The position numbers and the translations under genes are program-made. A DNA stretch of 64,000 nt from Hanleya hanleyi. Its lineage: Eukaryota; Mollusca; Polyplacophora; Lepidopleurida; Hanleyidae. The notes under the pieces were generated by a model. That model did no database searches. It had not been told where the DNA came from and saw nothing but the letters and a program-made list of their open reading frames with translations. Location: assembly GCA_036873755.1 (NCBI GenBank), contig JAVTVY010045443.1, positions 62,001 through 126,000 on the forward strand. Direction: 5' to 3'. Of this stretch, positions 1 to 11,900 are shown piece after piece (position 1 is the stretch's first letter; every line of letters begins with the position of its first letter).

Positions 1-1794
1 TTCAGCCCCCTAGCTCAAGGGGTAAGAAAAATAATTAGGCGGGGCCATTTCGCCCGGCGTGGACAAGTCCCAAAAAGCCCAGGCCAGATAGGGTTAAGAA
101 AAGAGAGAAAAAAAAATCTCATTTCATGCAAAAATGATGTATTGTGTATGGTAAATTCCCTAATAATTCACGAAATGGAGGTGCATTTGAGTTTCAATTA
201 TTTGTGGCGACGGTTTTGATGCGAGAGCCAAAATGGCGGAATGCTTATTTGTCTTGGCTATATTAAGTTGAAAGAAAATCTTTTACCATGATGTATTCAA
301 TTAAATTTGCAATCAAGTTTGGATAAAATCAGTCATTGTTTTTGAGGAGTGTGATCACACCACATTCCTGATCTAGGCGATTGTAAATGGCACTCCTCAC
401 AACGACGACTTTGCATACTGAAAGCCTTCAGGAGTGTGATTTACACTCCTACAATAATATTAGGGGAGTGATTTACAGCACTCCTACTGTTTTCAAAAAA
501 TGAAAAGACTAAATCACCGTTTCACCAAAGTTTTCTAACACAGATGTTTGATATTACCAATTCAGTCTGGGCAAATTTCAGTCTCTGTTTTTTCCGTGTC
601 CACAAATATTAATATATGCATGCCTGGTGATTCTTACATTCTTATTCCCTGTCCTTTTTGTGGCCCGAACTCCACAATATGTTCAAATGTATTGTTCCAC
701 GAGTATCCTGAAAATACTGGGTTTAACTTTTATTAGGACAGAGAAAGTTACGACACAGAAACGTCTGTTTTCAAATTGAACTTGGAAGGACAGGTGAATT
801 AATAGGGAATTTACCATACAAACATGATTAAAAATAATAAGATATAAACTGTGAATCTTGATAAAATCACTTATACAAGTGTGTCCCCTGACTGACTAAA
901 TGTGTTTTTAATTGTGCACGTTCTAGCTTGGGCTGGTTGGTTTATGGGTTTTATCTTTAAAAGGAAAATCATGATCATAAATTCATTTTGTAAATGCCCA
1001 GTGTTTTACACGCATTATCTTTAAAGGAGAAATTAATTGATTGAATATCTGTGTATTTCATGTACATAGAGGCGAGTTCTCATTCAGCATGGGTTCAATT
1101 AACATTCAATTCTCGTGAGGAATGTAGTTATGTGTAGTACTGTGAGAGAGAATTGAGGTTTAACGTCGCGTTAACTCCCATTTCACAACCATGAATTACA
1201 TGTATGTTAGAGATTCATTATTATCAGCTTTAATAGATCTTGGTCCAAAATGGTAGTGAAAGACGTGCCTGTGCTGTATGTGTGACGAGAAAAAGTTGTG
1301 TGGGTGATTGAGGGGGTCTGAATTACTCCATCCTTCTGTGACAGTGGTCGAAATTAAAACCAGGTACTTTTTTGCACAAGACGAGCAGAAAAATAATTTG
1401 CACTGAAGTGTATCCAAAAAAAAAATTGTTCAGTTAATTCCGTTTTGCTCAAAAAGCTTCAAACTGATTGCAGGGAAAGACACAAATTGTAACTAATTTT
1501 TTCATATTCATGCAACATTTCGTATCATTGGCGTGTTAAGGCTGCTGTTTGTACATGGGGGGAGAGGGGGGGGGACAGTTGGAACTCGTTCACGACTCAC
1601 CGGAGACGGGTAATTAGTTTCAAACATTTCTACCCCTGCTGTGTGTGAGTTTTAGCCTTGTCTGTTTGTATTGCAGCTGAATGTGTCTAGACTGTCGATC
1701 AACCAAATTCTATCGGTTGTGTGTACTAAAGCTATCCTGTCTAATATATGTGGTTAGCTTTGATGCATTGCATACCATATTGCATCAGAGAGAA
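1..1794. other. AT-rich stretch without recognised gene
   Basis: Only short random frames. Three near-palindromes of the AGGAGTGT..ACACTCCT type occur at about 342-367, 430-450 and 463-485, and a 30-bp LINE tail fragment at 1143. Lies downstream of ERAL1. Confidence 0.6.
1143..1172 (-). mobile_element. Short LINE/SINE 3'-tail fragment
   Basis: GAGAGAGAATTGAGGTTTAA followed by CGTCGC matches the tail of the half-LINE at 19411-19440 (including the GA-repeat rather than the GAGT-repeat version). Probably a severely 5'-truncated copy. Confidence 0.5.
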
Positions 1795-3215
1795 TGCATC
1801 AGAGTGCTTGCCTGCTGTGTATGAAGCTTGTTTGTCTGATGCACCAGTTCTACGTCAGCCTGCTTGTTGTGCGTCTGTTGCATCTGGTCTACATCAATGT
1901 GTCTGTTGTGTCTGATGCATCTGGTCTGTGTCAGATGCATCTGTCTGCCTGTTGTGTGTCTGATGCATCTGGTCTACATCAGCTGCTGCTGGTGCATCTG
2001 GTCTACATCAGCCTGTCTGTTGTGTGTCTGATGCATCTGGTCTACATCAGTCTGCCTGTTGTGTGTCTGATGCATCTGGTCTACATCAGTCTGCCTGTTG
2101 TGTGTCTGGTGCATCTGGTCTACATCAGCCTGTCTGTTGTGTGTCTGATGCATCTGGTCTACATCAGTCTGCCTGTTGTGTGTCTGATGCATCTGGTCTA
2201 CATCAGTCTGCCTGTTGTGTGTCTGGTGCATCTGGTCTACATCAGCCTGTCTGTTGTGTGTCTGATGCATCTGGTCTACATCAGTCTGCCTGTTGTGTGT
2301 CTGATGCATCTGGTCTACATCAGTCTGTCTGTTGTGTGTCTGGTGCATCTGGCCTATGTCAGCCTGTCTGTTGTGTGTCTGGTGCATCTGGTCTACATCA
2401 GCCTGCCTGTTGTGTGTCTGATGCATCTTGTCTAAGTCAGCCTGCCTGTTGTGTGTCAGATGCATCTGGTCTACATCAGCCTGCCTGTTGTGTGTCTGAT
2501 GCATCTGGTCTACATCAGCCTGCCTGTTGTGTGTCTGATGCATCTGGTCTACATCAGCCTGCCTGTTGTGTGTCTGATGCATCTGGTTTATCTGGTCTAC
2601 ATCAGCCTGTCTGTTGTGTGTCTGATGCATCTGGTCTACATCAACCTGCCTGTTGTGTGTCAGATGCATCTGGTCTACATCAGCCTGCCTGTTGTGTGTC
2701 TGGTGCATCTGGTCTACATCAGCCTGCCTGTTGTGTGTCTGATGCATCTGGTCTACATCAGCCTGCCTGTTGTGTGTCTGGTCTACATCAGCCTGTCTGT
2801 TGTGTGTCTGGTTTACATCAGCCTGCCTGTTGTGTGTCTGATGCATCTGGTCTACATCAGCCTGCCTGTTGTGTGTCAGATGCATCTGGTCTACATCAGC
2901 CTGCCTGTTGTGTGTCAGATGCATCTGGTCTACATCAGCCTGCCTGTTGTGTGTCTGATGCATCTGGTCTACATCAGCCTGTCTGTTGTGTGTCTGGTGC
3001 ATCTGGTCTACATCAGCCTGCCTGTTGTGTGTCAGATGCATCTGGTCTACGTCAGCCTGCCTGTTGTGTGTCTGGTGCATCTGGTCTACATCAGCCTGCC
3101 TGTTGTGTGTCTGATGCATCTGGTCTGTCAGCCTCAGTGTCTGGTCTACATCAGCTTGCCTGCTGTGTTTGTGATAGATCAGCCTGCTCTGTGTTTGATG
3201 CATCTGGTACGAGTC
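1795..3215. repeat. 39-bp minisatellite, about 35 units
   Basis: The core GATGCATCTGGTCTACATCA followed by GCCTGCCTGTTGTGTGTCT recurs every 39 bp with few substitutions (C/T at two sites). Variant units differ by 9 bp: about 30-bp units near 2780-2825 and a 48-bp unit near 2585. Because unit and variants are multiples of three, frames stay open on both strands (13-residue repeats such as DASGLHQPACCVS and, in reverse, HNRQADVDQMHQT). No promoter, splice or domain evidence supports translation. Confidence 0.95.
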
Positions 3216-4114
3216 CACTGGCTGTCTTTCAGACACATTTGGTCGGAATCTGTATACTCTATACCAGCCCTGCATGCACAAGTTTAAAATAACAGCCAAT
3301 GAGTGGATGATGTTCAAGTGTGATACGCCACCATTATGGGAACTTGGTATTTCTCGAGGGAGGGAGAGGTTATGCAAAAAAAAAACCAGATACAAACATG
3401 TGGGGACAAAATATATTGCAAGATATTGCCTGACAGCATATTCAGAGAGGTCACAAATACTGTCTGGGGGAAGCCCGTTAATAAAATGGCTGGGTCTTAA
3501 TCTCGTGTCACGATCTATGGTTGATAGCTTTGTTGGATGCTTCTGGTTGAGTGCTGAATATATGGGTATTCATACAGAACCTGTTCAAAATAAATAAAAT
3601 GAAGCATCCATGGGTTAGAGATCAATTTTCAGAAGACGATTTATGAATATATGCATCAACCTTGAATTTTTGTCACTGAATCTCTCGCGTAACCCTGTTT
3701 GCAGTAGAATGTTTCAGTAAGAAGGAGAATTCTCTATCAATGGTCTTCCAATATTTATTTGTAACATTAAGCACATTACAGAATGCACTGTTAAGATAAT
3801 GACTTAAATGTCTGTGTTAATCATGTCATTATCATACAGAGATGTTGAAAGCTGTGAGAGTGTGATCCTGTATTTTGAGTTTCAAACATGTTCAGTTCTA
3901 TATGGTGATTAATTTAGATAATAAATATACACTGCTTTGCAGTCAAAAACTAATCTTGTTTTCGTCATTTCTATTTTTAGATTGTTAAAGAGGGCATTCA
4001 GTTAATGCTTGAATGTCCCTCTCGTCAACAAACATCCTCAACAAACATTTGCACGATGAATATGAAAACTTCATCCGTTTGCCAGACAACAATAGCCGCA
4101 TTGTGTCTGTGAGA
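3216..4114. other. AT-rich spacer, no gene seen
   Basis: Between the 39-bp minisatellite and the large palindrome. Short frames only, no splice-supported coding signal or repeat recognised. Confidence 0.5.
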
Positions 4115-5207
4115 AACTTGACCCTCAAATTTAGGTCAATCACACTTTGCAAACTACATTTATGTCAGACAAACATTTTTCACACAAATAGTGATAAATT
4201 GACAATCTGACCCAAGAAACTGGGTCAATCTCACTAATTTTGACAGGTTTCTGTTTTGTGACCACATGCATGTGTGATGTAAGTTTGGTGTACCAAGGCA
4301 TATTCATCCTGGAGATATGATGGTAATGAGAAAATACAAATGTACGTACATACATGATAATACCCCAAAGACAATTTTGGCTGTAGTGCACAACCTGATG
4401 TGTAAGTTCAGTAAGCTTGGGTCTTATCATACTTGAAATATGATGGTAACAAGCAGCCAGATATGAATGAACAAATTTGACACAGCGACCCAGAAAATAT
4501 AGGTCAATCTCACCGATTTTGATAGGCTTCTGCTTTTAAGATCATATACATATGTGTGAAGTAAGCTTGGTGTTCCTAGGCATAGTCATTCTTGAGATAC
4601 GGTGGTAACAATTCATGACAAATTGACCCAGTTTGACCTTGTGACCTGGGAAAATATGGGTCAATCTCGCTGATTTTCAATAGGCTTCTGCTCAGTGACC
4701 ATATATGCATGTGTGATGTAAGTTTGGTATTCCTGGACCATCATTCTTGAGATATGGTGATAACGTCATATCGGAGACGGATGGACGGCCATGATGTGGA
4801 CCATACCCTTCCGGCAAATTTTGCCTGAGGGGTAGAAGAGCCTCTTGTTTTCTCAACATTGGGCTCCACCTGATAAATCGAGCACTTTTGGGGTTGCAAT
4901 TCATTGAAGGGTGGCAAAATAATACCAACATTGCAGACTACACAGAAATTTAAACTTTCTGCCAAGATATATTGGATGCATTAGCTCAAACTCAATACAC
5001 GAGGGTCAGGTGATAATTAGTTTTGGAGATAGAGAGTGGGGCTTTGGGCCCGGGGGTGGGACATACTCCCGAGGGAAGTGTAAGCTCCTGGAATATATGA
5101 GGGTATGGGGTCAGACGAGGCGATAGAGGGTTTAGGAGATAGTGGGTGGGACATGCTCTCTCAAAATTTTAATTTGGCAGTACAACAATGCCTAATCCTC
5201 ACTTTTT

Positions 5208-5720
5208 GTCCTCCGCCACGAAGTGGTGGGAGGACTTGGAAATGCTAGCTGTCCGTCCTTCCGTCCATCCATCCCACATCTTGTGAACGCCACATCTTGT
5301 GAACGCGATATCTTGAGAACAATTCGACCAATCGACTTCAAACTTGAGAAGGTGCTTCACATCAGTTCGACGGCCATTGGTATTGATTTCACTGAGGTAC
5401 GTAATCCAAGATGGCTGCCATTGACCATATTGGATTCCATCCGTCCCAGGTCTTGTGAACGCGATATCTCGAGAACAATTCTATCAATCGACTTCAAACT
5501 TGGGAAGGTTCTTCACATCAGTCAGACGGCCATTGTTATTGATTTTCGCTGAGGTACGTAATCCAAGATGGCTGCCATTGACCATATTGGATTCTGTCCA
5601 TCCCACATCTTGTGAACGCGAATTCCACATACACATATCCGCTTTCCAAGTTATATTTAAGGAGATATTGGAAGCATATATGCTGTACGCTCTCAAACAG
5701 GCTACTTGGCGGAGGACCTG
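5208..5720 (-). repeat. ~155-bp repeat block ending in a GGAC tract and hairpin
   Basis: GAACGCGATATCT recurs at about 5302 and 5457. Units include AATCCAAGATGGCTGCCATT. On the minus strand the block ends with a GGAC-rich tract and a GTCCTCC..GGAGGAC hairpin at 5208-5235, and GGCGGAGGAC recurs at 5709-5718. It looks like an insertion into the left side of the large palindrome. Confidence 0.65.
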
Positions 5721-5984
5721 CTAGCTACTCCGCTTGTTCAGTTTCACTTTCATATTTTATAACCAGTCCTAATCCTACAACGCTCGTACCCACTGAGAAA
5801 TTCTTGCCAAAGTGACGCATCTTTGAAAGCAAACCACACAGATGTTGACATGAAATAGACTTCAAAATGAAATAACAGTGCCAAACTTTTAAATGTATGG
5901 AACAGTAGAAGTTTTTTGTATTGTGAAGCAACTGATGTCCTTATTCAGCAATTTCCAAAATAACTGAATGGCTAAATGCATACC

Positions 5985-6360
5985 GAACACAAAATTTAAA
6001 GCTTGCTTGCAGGTCATGACACCTATGGTTGCATGTGGATGAAATGTAATCAAAAGCTAAATTTTTGGCAAGTTATTTACATACCAAGTTTTAAAAAAGT
6101 CCATTCTAATTTTATTGTCCAGAAAAGTTTGCTCTCAGGTGATGCCACCTGTATGTGAATGTAGAGAAAAAAAGCTAAATTCTGTTCTAATGTGGTATAC
6201 TTTTTGTCCACATTCACATACAGGTGGCATAACCTGAGAGCAATAAAATTAGAATGGACTCTTTTAAGACTTGGTATGTAAAAAAATATTGCTTCTGATT
6301 GCATTTCGTCAACATGCGACCATAGGTGTCGCCACCTGCAGGCTGATTTAAAATTTTGCC
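5985..6360. repeat. Inner palindrome at the centre of the 4.1-8.4 kb inverted repeat
   Basis: CTCAGGTGATGCCACCTGTA with TGTGAATGT at 6134-6162 is mirrored by ACATTCACATACAGGTGGCA at 6211-6230. Further out, GACACCTATGG at about 6019 mirrors CCATAGGTGTC near 6320, and TCCATTCTAATTTTATTG near 6100 mirrors CAATAAAATTAGAATGGA near 6241. Its centre (~6186) nearly coincides with the outer palindrome's centre (~6255), so both may be one structure with later insertions. Confidence 0.85.
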
Positions 6361-8410
6361 ATTCAATTTTTGTAAAAATTCCTGATCAGTACAAGAAAAT
6401 ACCAATTGGAAAAGAAAACGTGAGGGTGAGTCACAAATCCCCTCGGCTTCCCCCAAGCAATTGAGAAATATGCTGAGAATGTGTAACATATTATGGCTAT
6501 ATTAATCATCCAGAATTGTCCTTTTTAGAGAATATCCTTAATTCTGCAGATAGAAGAGCTAGTGTGGGGCTTAATAAAATTAATCTCCCGCTGCAGGTGC
6601 TTTTTATCGAGCTCGTAGCTTTAGCTGCAGAAAGCACGATATAGGAATCTAAATGATGTCTTTGATGTCTTAAGTTTTGAACCTAGAAAATTTTTCCTGT
6701 CCACAGCTTCTTGGCCTCAACCGACCCCCTCAATCCTCATATTTCAGGAGCTTATATCCTGCTACACTTACTCAACCTATGCACTACACTCATCAGAAGG
6801 ATGTCCCCACCCCTGGGTCATCAAATGTTAAAAGTTAGGAACTTTTTCCTATCCACAGCTTCTCAGCCTCATGTGATACATGTACTAACATACTATTAGG
6901 TAGGAGATGCAGTGTACATTGTAAATACACACACATGCCAAATCACCTCCATTATATTGCATTATAGTAATTACTAATAGTTTGAGGACATTATTTTATT
7001 TCAAAAGTACAATATGAAATAACTGGAAGGGGACTCCCAAGAGTACCGAGCCCCTGTTAGTTTTGAATTTCGTGTTGCATTAAATGAAGGACACCATTTC
7101 CTTCAATTTTTCATCATATGATTTACCCTAAATCTTTTGCACGAACCATATTTGTGTCCACACATTTATCTTACTATATTAATTAAAACCGAGTTCCTAA
7201 AGTTTGGGTGCACACTGTGGATATGATCAATTTCTGCACTTGTGGTTCCTCAGACTGACAGATGGCATGTAGTTGTCAGCGTGATTGTTTCATGTGCAGG
7301 GAGCTTTCCATGGCCTTCATGTCAGAACACTTAGCACTACCCTTGAGAGCATGTCCCACCCCCGGGGCACTGAGCTCCACCCTCTATCGCCTCGTCTGAC
7401 CCCATACCCTCATATATTCCAGGAGCTTACACTACCCTCGGGAGTATGTCCCACCACCGGGCCCAAAGCACCACCCTCTATCTCCAAAACCAACCCTCAC
7501 CGGACTCTCATATATTGCATTCAAGCTTATGTACCCAATATATCTTGGCAGAAAGTTGAAATTTGTGTGTCCTCTGCAATGTTGGTATAATTCTGCCACC
7601 CCTCAATAAATTGCAACCCTAAAAGTGCTCTATTTATCAGATGGAGCCCAATGTTGAGAAAACAAGAGGCTCTTTTACCCCTCGGGCAACATTTGTCGGA
7701 AGGGTATTGTTGGCATCATGCACGTCCGTCTGTCTTCAATATGACATTATCACCATATCTCAAAAATGACGGTCTAGGAATACCAGACTTACATCACACA
7801 TCCATATATGGTAACAGAGCAGAAGCCTATTGAAAATCGGCTAGATTGACCCATATTTTTCCAGGTCACCAGGTCAAACTGTGTCAATTAATCATGAATT
7901 GATTGTTACCACCATTTCTCAAGAATGACTATGCCTAGGAGCACCAAGCTTACTTCACACATATGTATATGATCTTAAAGCAGAAGCCTATCAAAATCAG
8001 TGAGATTGACCTATATTTTCTGGGTCGCTGGGTCAAATTTGTTCATTCATATCTGGCTGCTTATCACCATCATATTTCAAGTATGACAAGACCTAAGCTT
8101 ACTGAACTTACAGCAGACACACATCAGGTTGTGGACTACAGCCGTTTGTGTTTTCTCATTACCATCATATCTCTAGGATGAATATGCCTCGGTACACAAA
8201 CTTACATCACACAGGCATGTGGTCACAAAACAAAAGCCTAATAAGTGAGATCGACCCAGTTTGTTGGTCACAAGGTCAGATTGTCAATTTGTTACCATTT
8301 AGTTATCTGAAAAATGATTGCCTGGGAGCATCAAACTGACATAACATGTGGTCAAAGAGCAGACGTATATCGCAAAGTGAGACTGACCTAAATTTGAGGG
8401 TCACCGAGTC

Positions 8411-8830
8411 AAATTGTTCCTTTTTTCACCTATTGGTCATTAACTACCATAATTCATGAATAATTATGCTTAGCTGCATAATACTTGTCTTCAATTGAAG
8501 AATGTTTCTGGAATCCAAATACTGTTATTTGTGGCTGTGGCCACAGCATCACAGAAAACTCTAAGTTAGAATGCAGGGCCCCTAGTGATGAAACTCTATT
8601 CGCTTGGCTACGCCTACAAAATAATTATCACTGTCACAATCTCCATTGATTAGCAAGATCATGAAAAAAGCCTGGCCATATCAGGCACAGTATGCAGAAC
8701 AGGTGCCCATGCATGCCACGCACAGGGAGCCCCGCATCAACAATGAGTACAGGCAAGAACAGAAGATTCCAGCTTCCAGGAGAATGTCAAGTCTATAGAC
8801 ATTTCTTGTATCAATCGGCACATTCCCGTT
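8411..8830 (-). other. Probable ERAL1 3' UTR and flank
   Basis: Directly after the ERAL1 stop on the minus strand and before the right arm of the palindrome. I did not find a convincing AATAAA on the minus strand, so the mRNA end is not placed. Confidence 0.4.
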
Positions 8831-8965
8831 TTATCGCTTCTGTCCCTCTTCAAATCGGACATCGACTTTAAGCTGCACGTCACAATGGAACACGTTCATC
8901 ATCTCCTGTTCGGCTTGCGTAGCCACCTTCCTGATGGTAGCACCTCCTGGACCCAGAGTAGCTTT
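8831..8965 (-). CDS. ERAL1: ERAL1 exon 11 (KH domain GxxG, stop)
   Basis: Acceptor TATTTTACAG precedes 8965; the TAA stop is at 8833-8831. It encodes [20 protein letters not shown], with the KH GxxG loop as GPGG, then [15 protein letters not shown], the last strand of the domain. The protein ends about ten residues beyond the usual family end. Confidence 0.95.
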   Translation of the reverse strand, partial: KATLGPGGATIRKVATQAEQEMMNVFHCDVQLKVDVRFEEGQKR

Positions 8966-11900
8966 CTGTAAAATAGACAATATAGACAGAAGTTTGTTTT
9001 CAAAGAGTTTGGTTTGAAACCGACAAAATGCAATGGCACATTTGCACTATAATTACTTGTGCAGGTCTCCGCTAGGCGCCTCTGGAGAGAACAAAGAAGA
9101 GCCAGTCTGTGTACTGACCTGTAACTTCAGCTGTGGTTCGCATAAATTCACTTTGACCTATCTATGAACCTAGGACAATATTTTGAACTGGTGATAGCTG
9201 GCATAATTTTATGCATAATGTACCATATTTTCCCAGTATTCAAAGAAAGCCTCATTTTGCTTGGAATAATGTATAATTCGGCAGATATTACATGAAAATA
9301 TGCCAGCCACCAATTACTCTCAAATAATAAAACCTTGAACAGCATCTATGACAAATCATAGTAAATCGATCATCCTTTTAAAATTCAATCACCCCCAATT
9401 TTGTGGAAAAAATTCAGTCATATTCTTATAATTTTATCACCCTCTAAAATCATTAAGATACCCCATTTCTTCAAATTTTTCAAGCAGCATTTTTAGACTT
9501 AGAAGCAGAAAAAAAACATCAACTGAGGCTAAATACTGTGGCATGGATACGTTATTTTTCCAAAGAACTGAAAACACAGCTAGTGAAATTTATAGAATGT
9601 TAGCAGAATTTCTGTACTACAGAAAGGAAAACTGCAATTGCGAGGCATTTCTCTTACTTAAACGACAATCTTTTGTTGTTGGGGGTATAGACTATTTTTC
9701 AAGAATGTACACTTCCATAGCCAGTGTGTTCCGTTACATAATTGGTTTAAGTTGAGTATTATTGTACAATGAAGATGCAGTTACGAGACGGCTTCTCTGA
9801 CTCGGTGGTATATTGACATACTGTAAAATATGTTTCTTTTGGGTGCATGAAACTTTCGCGATTGGAATAAATCGCGAAAGTTTCATGCACGCGAAAGAAA
9901 CAGGTTCATATGACAATGGTGAAGACAAGAACGCAACAACAACATTGACAGCGAAAGGACATGAGAGCAATTGTTTCCGACATTAGCACATATTTAATGG
10001 TCTCACCACCTAAGCTCTAATCAGAAGCGACTGTTTAAAGCACCGGATACAGTTTAATATACGAGTATACTAGTACAATAAATTCTGCTGAATAGTCCCA
10101 AGACTTGTATATGTGAAGCAAGTGTAATACTAGAAACGATCGTCAATGTCCTCGTATGCCGCCTTGATGCCGGCCGTTTTGAACCCCTGTAGGATAGCAG
10201 AGGTGTTGTTTCTGAGTTGTTCGTGAGCCTTCATGCACCATCCACATCGCGTGTTTAGGTTTCAATGTGGAAAGTTTCAAGTCAACTTTGATATCCTGTA
10301 CAGATTTTCCACTTTTCAGACCTTCCAAAACAATGTCTCCATACTACACGGTGAACTGGTCTTCCATGGCGGCTCTGAAAGCTCCATTCCCATTGAGATC
10401 CAGGTTATAACCGCTCGAGCTCTCCTGTGCGGTATTTATTTACTTTAGCGCAGTTCAAATAACAACTACCTGCACGATATCTCGCGATATAGGGTTTGTT
10501 TACTTACGGGAATTCCTTTCAAGGCTCAAACAGCGGGATTGAAATATTCTGCCCCACGAGTCAGGAAACCTCCGTTTGAATACCAGTAACTGTATTTTCA
10601 TACTGTTAACACCGCCTTTTGTTAGACTGAGCGCACCCACATGTGAATACACGTGGCTTTGCCGATTTTGCCGCCTCCCGTATGTATTTCCCATGTCTAT
10701 TAGTATGATATATTTGTAAATTAATTTTTTTTCTGGCGAAAAAAGAAATTCAGCACTAAAAAATCAGTGGGCTCAGTGTAAGAAGAAGTGGTCTCTATTT
10801 GTTGCACATTTGTGTCCTTTGGCTTCGCTATGTTGATATTATAATATCAGTTTTTATCATTCTATTGTACGACTTTGTATTTATAAAATGAACTAGTATT
10901 TAGCTGTTGTGCATGGTCGACACATTGCCTGGTTATCTTCGTTCCAGTTTATGTGGCCAAATTAATAATCGTGTTAATGTTTTGTCCATACCGTCATGAC
11001 TGCCAAGTTGTATTGATAATGATGGATCCGCCGTAAAAAATTTCAGTAGGTCAATACTCTGTCTTTCGAGGGGACCTTGATACTTGACGGCAAAGTATGT
11101 CACATCTTCATTGATGGGAGCATCTGCACTGTGATTGTCTTTTGTTTGTTGATATGTGTGACTAACTTTAACCGAACTAACCTAACCGACCACGGACATT
11201 CCTAGGATGGGCAACAAGCAAGGATTTACAGTGTCGAAGCGACTCCTTTCGTTATGATTTCGGATGTGGATTTACCAAGAAGTGCCTTGTTTCACTTGGA
11301 TTTGTGGTGTGCTTTTCCAGATTTGTTGCAGGTTTAAAACAGCACATGCCTATTCTTTACTGCGCAATATAAAAGTTCACCAGCCTGTGTGTACTAACTG
11401 ATTAAAGGGACTATGCGTGTGTGAAAAAAATATGTAGTCGCTGGGAGACGATTCTTGAAAAATAATCTGCAGTGGGGACAATACTATGACGTCACAGGTG
11501 TCGTTTAACTCTGCAGATGCCTGAAGTTAACCTAACCTAAGTTAACCTTTGTCGTCCGAATAATCAGAAGAAATAGGAAAATAATGTCCAGATAATTTGC
11601 ATTATTTTGGACCATAATTGTAAACTTTCTATTCTACTTAATTTCATCACCCCCTGAATGTATGTTCACTTCCTGTGTTTCTGACTTCTTCATTATTTTC
11701 AAGAGTGAGTGAGTGAGTGAATAGGGTTTAACGTCGCTTTCAACATTTTTTCAGCTATATCACGACGGGGAAGGGAAGGGAGGGGAGGGGGAGGGGGAGA
11801 GGCAAGGGAACCTACTTGTAACAGAGCAGATCTAATGCTGCCATTTTATAGTGCTGTCCCACTGAAATATCATGCCGTAGGCAGACATGACACCCCACTC

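Larger units (their letters stand above)
4115..8410. repeat. Large imperfect palindrome (arms 4115-5165 and 7335-8410)
   Basis: The two ~1.05-kb arms are inverted copies throughout. For example, AACATTGGGCTCCACCTGAT at about 4857 matches ATCAGATGGAGCCCAATGTT at about 7638 in reverse. The GAGGCGATAGAGGG block near 5117 matches CCCTCTATCGCCTCG near 7380, and AAATTTAGGTCAATC near 4127 matches GACCTAAATTTGAG near 8388. Divergence is perhaps 10-15% by eye. The spacer contains a nested palindrome at 5985-6360. This may be a foldback element or an inverted duplication. No gene is found in it. Confidence 0.85.
8966..11690 (-). other. ERAL1 intron 10, part
   Basis: Intron 10 spans 13748-8966. Apart from the hairpin at 9.85 kb, the transposase remnant at 10.1-10.4 kb and the SINEs at 11.7-12.5 kb, it holds AT-rich DNA with TCTAATAATTCAATCACC-type dispersed fragments (9385, 12975) and no gene. 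Confidence 0.5.

Noticed and set aside
1974..3395. Long open frames (up to 473 codons) on both strands in the 1.8-3.4 kb region
   Set aside because: They come from a 39-bp repeat whose period is divisible by three. Frames are open in several phases on both strands and encode only the repeat.
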